A stretch of DNA of 50,543 nt, taken from positions 1-50,543 of the forward strand of contig CASFTO010000037.1 in assembly GCA_949297665.1 (NCBI GenBank), given 5' to 3'. A program made the translations under genes and the position numbers. A model generated the notes under the pieces. The model was not told the origin of the DNA. It searched no databases and saw only the letters and a program-made list of their open reading frames with translations. Shown in pieces: positions 1 through 8,649 of this stretch (position 1 is its first letter; each line of letters starts with the position of its first letter). The DNA is from an uncultured Alphaproteobacteria bacterium. Its GTDB lineage: Bacteria > Pseudomonadota > Alphaproteobacteria > RF32 > CAG-239.

Positions 1-1
1 A

Positions 2-136
2 CAGACAGAGCAGTTATTGCGGCAGATTTATCTTTGTTGCTCGCTGCCTAATACGCCCGGCGAAAAAAATAACGCTCTTACAGAAATCCTCATAAACTTC
101 AATCTTTGTGATGAGCTGCTGTTTATCGATTTTTAA
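2..136 (+). CDS. Possible 3' end of a gene cut by the window edge
   Basis: Frame 2 is open from the window edge for 44 codons and stops at 134-136; the C-terminus reads ...LTEILINFNLCDELLFIDF. A shorter competing reading in frame 1 (ending DLSLLLAA, stop at 49-51) is also protein-like, so which frame is real cannot be settled from this fragment. I do not recognise the family. No start is visible because it lies outside the window. Confidence 0.3.
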   Translation, partial: QTEQLLRQIYLCCSLPNTPGEKNNALTEILINFNLCDELLFIDF

Positions 137-293
137 ATGGAAGAAAAAGTCATAAAACACTACGAAACCTAATTTAAAATCAATTTAGATTGTGCTTTTT
201 TTACAAATAAACAGGAAAAAAGAGCAACCATATTGATTTAAGTATCAATTTATCCTACAATAAAGAAAAAAGCTATTTTGCACGGGAACTGAA

Positions 294-1043
294 ATGGGTA
301 AACAACTGTACTTAACAGATAGTGGATTTTTTCTTGTAACAAATGAGGAACTAGATGCATCTGCTCAAGAAAGATACAAGCAAATAAATTATACGGAATT
401 TTTAGAAACATCAAAAAAAGATTCAATAATTGATGAAAAGCTCACAATGCATTTAAATAGCGAATTTCCGCCAATAAGTTTACCGTTAAAAAGTAAAAAT
501 TTTAAGAATAATCTTGCCCAAATAGATAACAATATTGATAAGAATAACGAATACCTTATTCCTGTCAATATTTACCCCATTAAAGATAATGAAATTCCCT
601 CAATAATAAAACAATCTGGTTACACATTAGACAAAGATATACGAGATGTGTTTGTAAATTTTGATGAAGATGGAAAAATTTCATTTTTTGATAAAGATGG
701 AAATTTAATGGCGAGAAATGATATTTTTATATCTAAAGGCGCATTTATCGAACCACAAGCAATGTATATAAAATTCAATATTCCACGTTTTATTTTAAAA
801 AAAGAGGATTATGAACAATATATAAAAATTCAAAAGAATTCCTCAGAGCGGCAAGAAGAGAGTAAGAATATCAGTCCCAAAGAATATTCGATAATTAATT
901 TTGTAAAAGAAATCAAAGATAAACCACAAGAAATTTTATTATCACTAATGCACGAAAGTAAACACCTGGAAGACGAAATACGAATTAGCCACAGACAACT
1001 CTGTATAGATGCAAAAAAAACTATCCATGGAAGACGCATATAA
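294..1043 (+). CDS. HExxH metallopeptidase-like protein, N-terminal part (frameshifted)
   Basis: A 249-codon frame, very AT-rich. Near its end it carries HESKH (residues 220-224), an HExxH zinc-peptidase signature preceded by hydrophobic residues (LLSLM). Seven codons after a run of eight A (1013-1020) the frame stops. Removing one A joins it exactly to the next frame, giving one protein of about 462 residues in which a helix with KERSASFFE (Glu about 32 residues after the HExxH) could supply the third zinc ligand. The first ~200 residues match nothing I recognise. The start has only a weak ribosome site (gggaac). No signal peptide is apparent. It is followed convergently by the metal ATPase gene. 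The peptidase assignment is inference from the motif alone; the gene may be a pseudogene, a phase-variable gene or a sequencing error. Confidence 0.6.
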   Translation: MGKQLYLTDSGFFLVTNEELDASAQERYKQINYTEFLETSKKDSIIDEKLTMHLNSEFPPISLPLKSKNFKNNLAQIDNNIDKNNEYLIPVNIYPIKDNEIPSIIKQSGYTLDKDIRDVFVNFDEDGKISFFDKDGNLMARNDIFISKGAFIEPQAMYIKFNIPRFILKKEDYEQYIKIQKNSSERQEESKNISPKEYSIINFVKEIKDKPQEILLSLMHESKHLEDEIRISHRQLCIDAKKTIHGRRI

Positions 1044-1683
1044 GATTGAAATTGAAAAAGAGCGTTCTGCATCATTTTTTGAAATTATAACGGCAATCAA
1101 TAGATATCTAGAAACAGGAAATACAGATTTACTGAATGTTTGCAAAAAAAAGAATATGCATTTAAATTTAAGATTGGCACGAAAAAATACAGAAAATGTA
1201 GAAAAGATTTTATCAAATTACAAACAGTTATTTAAAGAAACACTGGAATATTGGAATACATATTTATTTTCTGAATATGTTAATCAATGTTATCAAATAA
1301 CAACAGCAAAGGCAGCATCATATATTTTCTTGCCACAAGATAAAAATCATGAGGAATATATGAAACAACGTTCTTTATTATATACTTTTCAAGTATACAA
1401 CCCAAAAACTAAAAATTATGAAACTAAAGACTTCTCACCGTTAATAGATTGCGAACCTCAGATTTCTAAAGAAATAAAAAATGCCTTAACAATATATCAA
1501 AATTCAATTATGCAAATACAACAAGACAATAAGAACGGTATGACAAGTTTGGAAAAAATGGCTCGTAAAATGCTTATACAAAAACTAAAAGAAACAAAAC
1601 TCGATGCTTTTTCAGTCACCAATGAAAAAGAGAAAAACATACTTTCATTAATAAAGCAACGCTTATTTAGAAGAAACGATTAA
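1009..1683 (+). CDS. HExxH metallopeptidase-like protein, C-terminal part (frameshifted)
   Basis: This 224-codon frame overlaps the end of the previous one and continues the same protein after a +1 shift at the A8 run. Its first ATG has no ribosome site, which supports reading it as the second half of a broken gene rather than a separate one. The beginning (LSMEDAYKIEIEKERSASFFE) forms the helix expected after an HExxH motif, including Glu that could complete a zinc site. The rest is helical and charged, with no further motif I recognise, ending at 1683 just 15 bp from the convergent ATPase gene. Function is unknown. Confidence 0.55.
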   Translation: MQKKLSMEDAYKIEIEKERSASFFEIITAINRYLETGNTDLLNVCKKKNMHLNLRLARKNTENVEKILSNYKQLFKETLEYWNTYLFSEYVNQCYQITTAKAASYIFLPQDKNHEEYMKQRSLLYTFQVYNPKTKNYETKDFSPLIDCEPQISKEIKNALTIYQNSIMQIQQDNKNGMTSLEKMARKMLIQKLKETKLDAFSVTNEKEKNILSLIKQRLFRRND

Positions 1684-1697
1684 TAAGAGGGAAAACG

Positions 1698-3539
1698 TTA
1701 TTTGTAACACAATCTGCTTGCGTTAAAAATAACAATCAAAGAGCTAACATTATGCAATATAGCGCCGGCGAAAGGACCAATAATTCCCAAAACAGACAAT
1801 CCGATACATAATAGATTAAATAATAAAGAAAAAGTAAGATTTTGCTTAATAGTTGTTAAAGTTGCAATAGATAAAGATTTAAGTTTAGGAAGAGCTATTA
1901 AATTGTTATCAATCAAAGCAATATCCGCTGCATCAACAGTAATATCGTTTCCCAGTTTACCCATAGCAATTCCGACATTAGCGACTTTAAGAGAAGGAGC
2001 GTCATTTATACCATCTCCGATCATACAAATACAAGCACCGCCTTGTTGCAAAGAATACAAAGTTTGAACTTTGTCAGAAGGTAATAAATTTCCCCAAGCT
2101 CGTTTAATACCCATACAATGAGCTAAATATTGAGCGGCAGCTTGGTTATCACCGGAAAGTATAACAATATTTTTAGATAAAGGTTTAAGCATGGCAATAA
2201 CCTTTTTTGCCTCTGGACGAATAGTATCGGACAAAGCTATGCATCCGATTAATTTTGAATTTTTAGCCAACAAGACAAGGGTTTTACCTTGGTTTTGCAA
2301 AGATAGAATAGTCTTCATATTTTGAGAGCTGATAAGGATATTATTAATTTCTAACAACTTAAGATTACCGACAAAAAATATTTGATTATCAATAAGTCCG
2401 CTAATACCAAGTCCGGGATACATCTTAAAATCTTTAACAGCAACAAGAGGTAAAGAAACAACTGCAGAAACAATAGCCTTAGCAAGAGGGTGCTCAGATA
2501 ATTTTTCTAAACTAGCTCCAAGCGATAAAATATCATTTTGTGAATATTTTTTATCAAAAGAAACAATATCGGTAACGCTGATATTACCAAGAGTAAGTGT
2601 ACCGGTTTTATCAAAAACAAAAGTATCAACTTTGCTCATTATTTCAAGAGCGGCGCCTGATTTAATTAAAATTCCATGTTTAGAAGCGGCGGTCATTGCA
2701 GAAATAACAGAAATAGGAGTAGCCAAAACCAGAGCGCAAGGGCAAAAGACAACTAAGATTGTAACGGCGCGAATAATTTCTCCGGTAAAGAAGTAAGTTA
2801 ATAAAGCGACTAATAATGCTGTCGGAATTAAAAAAGTTGCCAATTTATCAATAATTAATTCGGTAGGTGCTTTATTTTGTTGAGCATTTTGGACCAACGC
2901 AATCATTTTTTGTAAAAAAGTATCATGTACAGCTGTCACCTGTATGTCAATAGTTCCGAAGCAATTTAATGTACCCGCCCAAACCTTATCATTTACAAAT
3001 TTATCGACAGGAAGCGATTCTCCGGTCAAATTAGCCTGATTAACAGAAGTTGAACCGGAAATAATAACACCATCGGCCGGAATAATTTCTCCGGGAAGAA
3101 CACGCAAAATATCGTCATTATCAATCTGTGCGATATCAACAATAATGTCTCCTGTTGCAGTTATTTTACGCCCTTGGTTAGGGGTAAGTTTCAGTAACTT
3201 TTCCAAACCTCTTTTTGCCTTATCAACGGTAATATCTTCTAAAATCTCTCCAATAGCCATAATAAGAGCAACTTCACCAGCAGCAAAAATTTCACCAATA
3301 GCCATAGACGCAATCATAGCCGTCGTAATAAGTAAAGGCGAAGTTATTTTATGACGAGAAAAAAGAGAATAGAAAGCATGAAAAACAATCGGAATACCGG
3401 AAACAAAAATAGTTATCCAAACCGGATTAAAAAAGGGGGTTATGTCAAAAATCAAAAGAATAAGACTAAGCAGCAAGCATAATGCCGAAAAGACAGTCAT
3501 TTTTACACCTGCTAAAAACTCAATAAACTGCATAAACAT
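1698..3539 (-). CDS. Heavy-metal-translocating P-type ATPase (P1B)
   Basis: A 613-residue integral membrane pump that would use ATP to export a soft or transition metal. Visible motifs: TGES (172-175) actuator, CPC (266-268) metal site in the membrane, DKTGT (310-314) phosphorylation site, SEHPLAK nucleotide-binding motif, and GDGINDAP (508-515). There is no N-terminal metal-binding (HMA) domain. The last helix carries HNVSS rather than the MSSS of CopA or the ZntA-type Lys/Asp pair, so the metal cannot be named. The frame extends to a TTG at 3554, but ATG 3539 has AAAGGTG five bases upstream and is preferred. It is transcribed behind the CsoR-family gene from its own promoter, which contains a perfect operator palindrome. 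Confidence 0.93.
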   Translation of the reverse strand: MFMQFIEFLAGVKMTVFSALCLLLSLILLIFDITPFFNPVWITIFVSGIPIVFHAFYSLFSRHKITSPLLITTAMIASMAIGEIFAAGEVALIMAIGEILEDITVDKAKRGLEKLLKLTPNQGRKITATGDIIVDIAQIDNDDILRVLPGEIIPADGVIISGSTSVNQANLTGESLPVDKFVNDKVWAGTLNCFGTIDIQVTAVHDTFLQKMIALVQNAQQNKAPTELIIDKLATFLIPTALLVALLTYFFTGEIIRAVTILVVFCPCALVLATPISVISAMTAASKHGILIKSGAALEIMSKVDTFVFDKTGTLTLGNISVTDIVSFDKKYSQNDILSLGASLEKLSEHPLAKAIVSAVVSLPLVAVKDFKMYPGLGISGLIDNQIFFVGNLKLLEINNILISSQNMKTILSLQNQGKTLVLLAKNSKLIGCIALSDTIRPEAKKVIAMLKPLSKNIVILSGDNQAAAQYLAHCMGIKRAWGNLLPSDKVQTLYSLQQGGACICMIGDGINDAPSLKVANVGIAMGKLGNDITVDAADIALIDNNLIALPKLKSLSIATLTTIKQNLTFSLLFNLLCIGLSVLGIIGPFAGAILHNVSSLIVIFNASRLCYK

Positions 3540-3565
3540 GATAACACCTTTCAAGATAACTACAA

Positions 3566-3598
3566 ATATACTATATACCCTATATAGTATATTGTCAA
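3566..3598 (-). promoter_or_regulatory. ATPase promoter with CsoR-family operator
   Basis: On the minus strand TTGACA (3598-3593) and TATAGT (3575-3570) are 17 bp apart, a near-consensus sigma-70 promoter. Between and over the -10 lies a perfect inverted repeat with 12-bp arms (ATATACTATATA and its complement) around a GGG centre, 3566-3592. G-tract-centred AT palindromes are typical operators of CsoR/RcnR/FrmR repressors, and the gene for one lies immediately upstream. A bound repressor would block RNA polymerase until metal is bound. Confidence 0.85.
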
Positions 3599-3643
3599 GA
3601 AAAATATTACCATCAAGAATGTACGCAAGAAGTTGAAGAAATA

Positions 3644-3916
3644 TTAGATATTTGAAAAACGCTCAATGGCTTTAGCAAATTTTTTAATAGTCTCTTCTGC
3701 ATCGCCATTTTGAATACCATCACGCACGCAGCAACGCATATGACTTTCAAGAACAATTTGTCCGGCTTTATGAAGAGCCGATTTTGCAGCATTAATTTGA
3801 ATAAGGATATCTTCGCAAGGTGTACCATCATCAATCATACGGCTAATGGCATTAATTTGCCCAATTACGCGATTAAGTCTATTATGAAGAGCCTTTGAAT
3901 CAATACACTTGTTCAT
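3644..3916 (-). CDS. CsoR/RcnR/FrmR-family metal-sensing repressor
   Basis: A 90-residue all-helical DUF156 repressor. The metal ligand set of CsoR can be placed: Cys34, His59 and Cys63 (HMRCC, HxxxC spacing), with the characteristic RLNRVIGQINAI helix near the N-terminus. Members of this family bind DNA as tetramers and let go when Cu(I), Ni or another ligand is bound. The Cys-His-Cys set favours copper or nickel sensing over formaldehyde (FrmR), but this is inference. Start ATG 3916 has AAAAGGAA upstream. It lies just before the P-type ATPase gene on the same strand, with the palindromic operator in the gap, so it very probably represses that pump. Confidence 0.92.
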   Translation of the reverse strand: MNKCIDSKALHNRLNRVIGQINAISRMIDDGTPCEDILIQINAAKSALHKAGQIVLESHMRCCVRDGIQNGDAEETIKKFAKAIERFSNI

Positions 3917-3997
3917 TAAATTTTCCTTTTAAAATATCAATAGACGCTATTAAACTGTAGTATGAAACAAAAAAGTTCACTTTGCAAGCTGAATAAA

Positions 3998-4627
3998 TTA
4001 ATTAGTTGACAGATGCTCTTTAAGTTCATGTAAATTATTACTGCAAAGATAAGGAATAAGGCTATCTATTTCATTTTCTGGACGATTGTAGATATGGAGT
4101 TGCAATAATTCTTCAATAGTATTTTCATCAAATCTATTTTTTATAAAAACCACGGGATTTCCTCCAACAATACTATAAGGAGCAACATCTTTTGTAACCA
4201 CGGAATTTGCAGCAATAACAGCGCCTTCCCCAATCTGAACGCCGGGCATAATGATAGCACGCATACCAATCCAAACGCCATCGTGAATAATCGTATCACC
4301 TTTACTTATATAAGCATCTTTAATTTTCTCCATAAAAGGATAGCATGAGAACCAATCCATACGATGAGTATTATTTCCTCCCATTAAAATAATTGCTTCG
4401 GCGCCAATGCAAACGTAATTTCCAATATAAAGTTTGTCATAATTCCATAGGGGCTGAAAATGTGAAAGAGAGTATTCGTCGCCATACAAATAACGCACAA
4501 CATAGTCTTCAAAATTAGGCGTATACGCATTGCTATAATAGCTTTTAGTCCCTTTAATAACGATATTAGGATTTTTAACGGTTTCATGCAAATATTCAAC
4601 TTTAGACCAATGTTTTGCTGTATCCAT
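3998..4627 (-). CDS. Xenobiotic acetyltransferase, CatB/Vat type
   Basis: A 209-residue left-handed beta-helix acetyltransferase. It has the full pattern of the class: VKNPNIVIKGTKSYYS at the N-terminus, GGNNTHRMDWFSCYPF with the catalytic His88, hexapeptide repeats around DGVWIGMRAIIMPGV, and PYSIVGGNPVVFIKNRF. Enzymes of this class acetylate chloramphenicol or streptogramin A with acetyl-CoA; related members act on unknown substrates, so resistance is only a possibility. ATG 4627 has AGGAG five bases upstream, and this site overlaps the stop codon of the ABC gene, so translation is coupled. It is the last gene of the two-ABC operon. Confidence 0.88.
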   Translation of the reverse strand: MDTAKHWSKVEYLHETVKNPNIVIKGTKSYYSNAYTPNFEDYVVRYLYGDEYSLSHFQPLWNYDKLYIGNYVCIGAEAIILMGGNNTHRMDWFSCYPFMEKIKDAYISKGDTIIHDGVWIGMRAIIMPGVQIGEGAVIAANSVVTKDVAPYSIVGGNPVVFIKNRFDENTIEELLQLHIYNRPENEIDSLIPYLCSNNLHELKEHLSTN

Positions 4628-4629
4628 AA

Positions 4630-6396
4630 TTACTCCTGTTGTAAATTCCATAGTTTCGCAAATTTTCCTTGTTTATCAAGAAGAGAAGCTGGAGTTCCTT
4701 CCTCAATAATCTTTCCTTTATCAAGCACAATAATTCGATCCATTTCTTTAAGCGTAGATAAACGGTGTGCAATAGCAATAACGGTTTTATTGCACATTAA
4801 TCCATTGATAGCTTCAATAACTTCATTTTCTGTTTCATTATCAAGAGCAGAAGTAGCTTCATCTAAAATAAGGATAGGAGATTTTTTAAGCAAAGCTCTT
4901 GCAATGGCAATACGCTGCCGCTGTCCTCCAGAAAGTTTCACCCCTCGTTCACCAGTAATAGTCAAATACCCGTGAGGGGTTTGTTTGATGAAGTCATCAG
5001 CGAGAGCTTTTCGAGCAGCATAATAGATTTGTCGGTCAGAGGCATCAGGAGAACCAAAGGCAATATTTTTTTTGATGGTACGGTGGAATAGCAGGCTATC
5101 TTGTGCAATAATAGACAGAGCTTGTTTTAAGCTATGGGTGGAAACTTGAGAGATATCTTGTCCGTCAATTAAAATTTCACCTTTTTGTAAATCATAACTT
5201 CTCTGCAGAAGATTAATAAGCGTACTTTTGCCACTGCCGGATTTCCCGACAACACCGATTTTTTCACCTGGCTGAATAGTCAAATTAAATCCATTGAAAA
5301 CTTTTTTATGCGGTGTATAGCCAAAAACAAGATTTTTAAATTCAATTTTTCCTTTTTTAACCACAAGAGCAGGTGCTTGAGGAACATCAACAATGTCATG
5401 AGGTACCTGTAAAAATGTCAGCGCATCAGCAAGTTTTCCGAGAGATGTTCTGATATTGGTTATTTCCCAGAAAAAGCGCGAAAAATAAGTTAAAATGTCA
5501 TCTAATAACAAGAGTACTAAAACAACTCCGGCAACATCAATTTTACTAAGTTGCCATAAATAAATAGCCATAAAAATTCCACAAATACGAAAAGTCATCA
5601 ATAAAATTTCTTGGATGGCATAAAGAGAAGATTCTGATTTTACCGCTTGAATATTGATATTATTGGCACAACTGAGATCATTTTGTAATTTATCAATCTC
5701 CCTTCGCTCCTGTCCAAATAATTTGATTAAAAGGATATTGCTGAGAGAGTCGATGACTTCCCCATTAAATTTTGCGTTTGCAGCAGCTCCTTGTTGGTTA
5801 AGGTTAGTTGTTTTTTTAGATATGGCGATAGAAACGAGTATAGAGCAAATCCCAAAGATAATAATAGGGACTAAAAACCATATGCTAACTCTACCAATAT
5901 AAAAAAGAGTAATAAGAATAAGCCAAGTGCAAGAATTAAGCCTTGTAAAAGCAAGAAGCTGTCTCCATGTCGCGTGGCTTAAAGAAATAATTCGTTGTGC
6001 AAGTTGCCCTGATTTTTGTTCTTTAAGATAAGCGGCAGAGTGACCTGCTGCATATGTTATTCCGTACTCACGCACCCGCCAGGAAATAGTGTTGCGAACA
6101 TTTTCGTTGTTATAATCTCTGATAAAGCGAACAAGATTTGTTCCAAGAAACAAAGCTAAAATACCGCCAAGATAAGCTAGAGCTTTTTTCCAAGAGAAAT
6201 CGGCAATAGCAATAGAAGAAAAATAGCCAATCATGGCCGAAAAGACAACTGCAACAGAAACTTTAAACAAGCTGTTACAAAAGCCATATACAATTTCAAA
6301 AATAAAAAAGTGATAATAACCTTTGCAGGCAGCAAAAATAAATTTAAGCGGTGTTTTTGGAGCGGAGGTAAGAGGTTTATAAGGAATATTAAACAT
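4630..6396 (-). CDS. ABC exporter half-transporter (membrane + ATPase), second of pair
   Basis: A 588-residue type IV ABC exporter subunit: six membrane helices in roughly residues 1-320, then the nucleotide-binding domain with Walker A GKSGSGKST, signature LSGGQRQR, Walker B ILILDEATSALD (catalytic Glu present) and the H-loop IAIAHRLST. ATG 6396 has AAGGAGG six bases upstream and overlaps the stop of the preceding ABC gene (ATGTTTAA), so the two are translationally coupled and probably form a heterodimer. The acetyltransferase follows 2 bp later. Substrate unknown; a drug, lipid or peptide are all possible. Confidence 0.92.
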   Translation of the reverse strand: MFNIPYKPLTSAPKTPLKFIFAACKGYYHFFIFEIVYGFCNSLFKVSVAVVFSAMIGYFSSIAIADFSWKKALAYLGGILALFLGTNLVRFIRDYNNENVRNTISWRVREYGITYAAGHSAAYLKEQKSGQLAQRIISLSHATWRQLLAFTRLNSCTWLILITLFYIGRVSIWFLVPIIIFGICSILVSIAISKKTTNLNQQGAAANAKFNGEVIDSLSNILLIKLFGQERREIDKLQNDLSCANNINIQAVKSESSLYAIQEILLMTFRICGIFMAIYLWQLSKIDVAGVVLVLLLLDDILTYFSRFFWEITNIRTSLGKLADALTFLQVPHDIVDVPQAPALVVKKGKIEFKNLVFGYTPHKKVFNGFNLTIQPGEKIGVVGKSGSGKSTLINLLQRSYDLQKGEILIDGQDISQVSTHSLKQALSIIAQDSLLFHRTIKKNIAFGSPDASDRQIYYAARKALADDFIKQTPHGYLTITGERGVKLSGGQRQRIAIARALLKKSPILILDEATSALDNETENEVIEAINGLMCNKTVIAIAHRLSTLKEMDRIIVLDKGKIIEEGTPASLLDKQGKFAKLWNLQQE

Positions 6397-8146
6397 TTTT
6401 TCCTCCTTTTTTTTGCTGAGCTGCGTAAAGTTTGGCAAATTGACCACCTTGCTTCAGTAAGTCGTTGAAAGTTCCTTCTTCAACAATTTTCCCTTTGTTT
6501 AAGACAATGATTCTATCCATATTTTTAAGCGTGGATAAACGGTGTGCAATAGCAATAACTGTTTGCTTTTGAATAAGGTTATCAATAGCTTTTTGAATAA
6601 TTTGTTCAGATTCGCTGTCTAACGCTGAAGTAGCTTCATCTAAAATTAATATTGGCGCATTTTTAAGAATAGCTCTTGCAATGGCAATACGCTGACGTTC
6701 CCCGCCGGAAAGTAAACATCCTCTGTCACCGGCAAAAGAGTTATAACCGTCATCTTTGTCAGAAATAAAATCATGCGCATAAGCTTTTACGGCGGCGGCT
6801 TTTATCTTTTTATCAGATTTCGTATCTGTACCAAAAGCAATATTATCGGCGATACTTCGATTAAACATAACGGTATCTTGCGGAATTAGGCTGATATTAT
6901 CATGCAAACTTTCTTGTGTAACTTGAGTAATATTCTGATTATCAATTAAAATATTTCCGTCATAAAGTTCGTATGAGCGTTGCAAAAGATGAACTAGCGT
7001 ACTTTTGCCACAGCCTGAAGCGCCGACAATACCTATTTTTTCACCGGATTTAATATGCAAATTGAAATTCTTAAAGACATGCTTTTTTGCATTTTTATAT
7101 TTGAAACAAATATTTTGAAAATCAATCGCTCCCCCCTTAACCTTAAGAGGTTTTGCATGAGGCGCATCAACAATGCCATGAGGAATACAAAAAGGCTCCA
7201 AGCCTTGCTCTACGGTGGCAATATCCTGACGAATACGCTGCAGACAATCCTGCAATTCAGACAACCCATTAAGTCCATAAATCAGCGTCATTAAAATAAA
7301 AACAATATCTGCTGTCGTAATGGTTCCTTTACTCCACAGATAAACTGAAAGGAGCAATAGAGAAAAAGACATTAAACTGGTAATTGCTCCAATAAAGTTA
7401 TACTGTCCCCACCAAATAAACATGTTTTTCTTGTTTAAGGCAAACTCTTGAGCCAACAGAGGATGAAGGCGTTTTTTTTCTTCTTCAATATTGTCAAATT
7501 GTTTAACAACAAGAAGATTATTAATAACATCCAAAATTCTTCCATCCACAATGGCCGACATTTTAGCGCTGGCTTTAGAAATACGGGACAAACGTTTCGC
7601 AGAGCGCCGTCTAGGAAAAACAACCACGATGCAACAAATCAAATACCCCAATCCGATAAGCGGAGAAATACATAAGAGCATGATAATTTTGACCATAATA
7701 TCAAAAAATAATCGCAAATCCCAATTAATACGGTCAAGCATTGCCGGGAGTTGTTTAACTTGTTCTTTTTGGCGGATAAGCATACCGCTCTGTTTTGTCG
7801 TAATATATTCGTAACTATGTCCGAGCAGATAGGAAAACAAATCTTTTTCCATACGCGTCTGACAAGGGATAATAAATTTTGCGTCGTAATAATATCGTTG
7901 ATACTGAGAAACAATAATCCCCAACGTTCCGAAAATCGTTAAAAGCCAAACATATTTCAACGCTTCATTATAACTCTGAGCATCATTTATTTTAATAGCA
8001 CCGGTAATTTCCGCAAAAAAGCGAATACTTAAGTTAGTCAATCCGGCGCTAAGAAGAAGCAAAATAAAAACACTACAAATTTGCCATTTAAAAATTTTAG
8101 CATAAATAAAGGCAAACGGCATAAATTTTTTAGGAAATGTTTGCAT
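6389..8146 (-). CDS. ABC exporter half-transporter (membrane + ATPase), first of pair
   Basis: A 585-residue ABC exporter subunit with N-terminal membrane domain and C-terminal ATPase: Walker A GASGCGKST, signature LSGGERQR, Walker B ILILDEATSALDSESE and H-loop IAIAHRLSTL. Both this and its partner keep the catalytic glutamate, so neither ATP site looks degenerate, unlike many heterodimeric exporters. A GTG at 8158 is an alternative start; ATG 8146 is chosen, with a weak GTGAGA upstream. It is the first gene of the three-gene ABC/ABC/acetyltransferase operon. Sequence around the cassettes (for example the LILDEATSALD and IAIAHRLSTLK segments) is very similar in the two subunits, suggesting an old duplication. 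Confidence 0.92.
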   Translation of the reverse strand: MQTFPKKFMPFAFIYAKIFKWQICSVFILLLLSAGLTNLSIRFFAEITGAIKINDAQSYNEALKYVWLLTIFGTLGIIVSQYQRYYYDAKFIIPCQTRMEKDLFSYLLGHSYEYITTKQSGMLIRQKEQVKQLPAMLDRINWDLRLFFDIMVKIIMLLCISPLIGLGYLICCIVVVFPRRRSAKRLSRISKASAKMSAIVDGRILDVINNLLVVKQFDNIEEEKKRLHPLLAQEFALNKKNMFIWWGQYNFIGAITSLMSFSLLLLSVYLWSKGTITTADIVFILMTLIYGLNGLSELQDCLQRIRQDIATVEQGLEPFCIPHGIVDAPHAKPLKVKGGAIDFQNICFKYKNAKKHVFKNFNLHIKSGEKIGIVGASGCGKSTLVHLLQRSYELYDGNILIDNQNITQVTQESLHDNISLIPQDTVMFNRSIADNIAFGTDTKSDKKIKAAAVKAYAHDFISDKDDGYNSFAGDRGCLLSGGERQRIAIARAILKNAPILILDEATSALDSESEQIIQKAIDNLIQKQTVIAIAHRLSTLKNMDRIIVLNKGKIVEEGTFNDLLKQGGQFAKLYAAQQKKGGKNV

Positions 8147-8215
8147 GATAAATCTCACAATAAAAATACGCCTCTAATATAGAGATAAAGGGTTTATTTT
8201 TCGTAAAAATAAAAA

Positions 8216-8244
8216 TTGACAAAGAGGGGAAGAGAAACTATAAA
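8216..8244 (+). promoter_or_regulatory. Sigma-70-type promoter
   Basis: TTGACA (8216-8221) and TATAAA (8239-8244) with a 17-bp spacer, about 45 bp upstream of the 77-residue gene. It lies in the divergent gap between that gene and the ABC operon. Confidence 0.75.
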
Positions 8245-8289
8245 AAAACAAGATAATTTATTATTGTTTCACACTAAATTTTAAGAATT

Positions 8290-8523
8290 ATGAAAACAGG
8301 TATTGTTTTATCCGTAACTCAAGAAGTAGGAAATGGAGTGATTGTTGAAATTGCCTATCAAGGGAGTATGCAAAGCTACTATGCATGCTTACAAGATGGT
8401 TCTACTGCATCAGCTTATCTCTATGTACAAGAAAAAGGTCAAACACTCGAAAATGAAACGGTAATGTTTGAAAACCGCGGAGATGATTTGGTGGCAATCA
8501 AGCTACTTGAAGAAAATAATTAA
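8290..8523 (+). CDS. Small beta-rich protein of unknown function
   Basis: A 77-residue protein, probably all beta strand (GIVLSV, GVIVEIAY, ETVMFENRG, LVAIKLLEEN). The strand pattern and the closing phrase 'ENETVMFENRGDDLVAIKL' resemble the end of an OB-fold/cold-shock domain, but the RNP motifs are absent, so this is only a shape similarity. The ribosome site is weak (AAG before ATG). It has a strong promoter upstream and its own terminator downstream, so it is a single-gene transcription unit. No family recognised. Confidence 0.6.
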   Translation: MKTGIVLSVTQEVGNGVIVEIAYQGSMQSYYACLQDGSTASAYLYVQEKGQTLENETVMFENRGDDLVAIKLLEENN

Positions 8524-8536
8524 AACACTAAAGTCA

Positions 8537-8570
8537 AGCCTCTTTTACAATAAGTAAAAGGGGCTTTATA
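8537..8570 (+). terminator. Intrinsic terminator
   Basis: Arms AGCCTCTTTTAC (8537-8548) and GTAAAAGGGGCT (8554-8565) pair with one G-U, with a 5-base loop, then TTATAT. It closes the 77-residue gene unit. Confidence 0.7.
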
Positions 8571-8574
8571 TATC

Positions 8575-8603
8575 TTGACAAATACTAGAGATATTTTTAT
8601 AAG
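8575..8603 (+). promoter_or_regulatory. Sigma-70-type promoter of the DUF5662-like gene
   Basis: TTGACA (8575-8580), 17-bp spacer, TATAAG (8598-8603). The TTG that could be taken as the gene's first codon is the start of this -35 box, so translation must begin further downstream. Confidence 0.7.
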
Positions 8604-8649
8604 ACCAATACAAAATTATCATTATAACCCATTATTAAATTTTATTTTT

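Noticed and set aside
3539..3554. TTG start of the metal ATPase at 3554
   Set aside because: The sequence after it (AAAGGTG) is the ribosome site for ATG 3539.
7435..7942. Several 60-110-codon frames inside the ABC exporter genes
   Set aside because: They are antisense or shifted frames of well-supported genes with no ribosome sites or family match.
8575..8649. TTG start at 8575 adding 25 residues to the DUF5662-like gene
   Set aside because: That TTG belongs to a TTGACA box 17 bp from TATAAG; the region is promoter.
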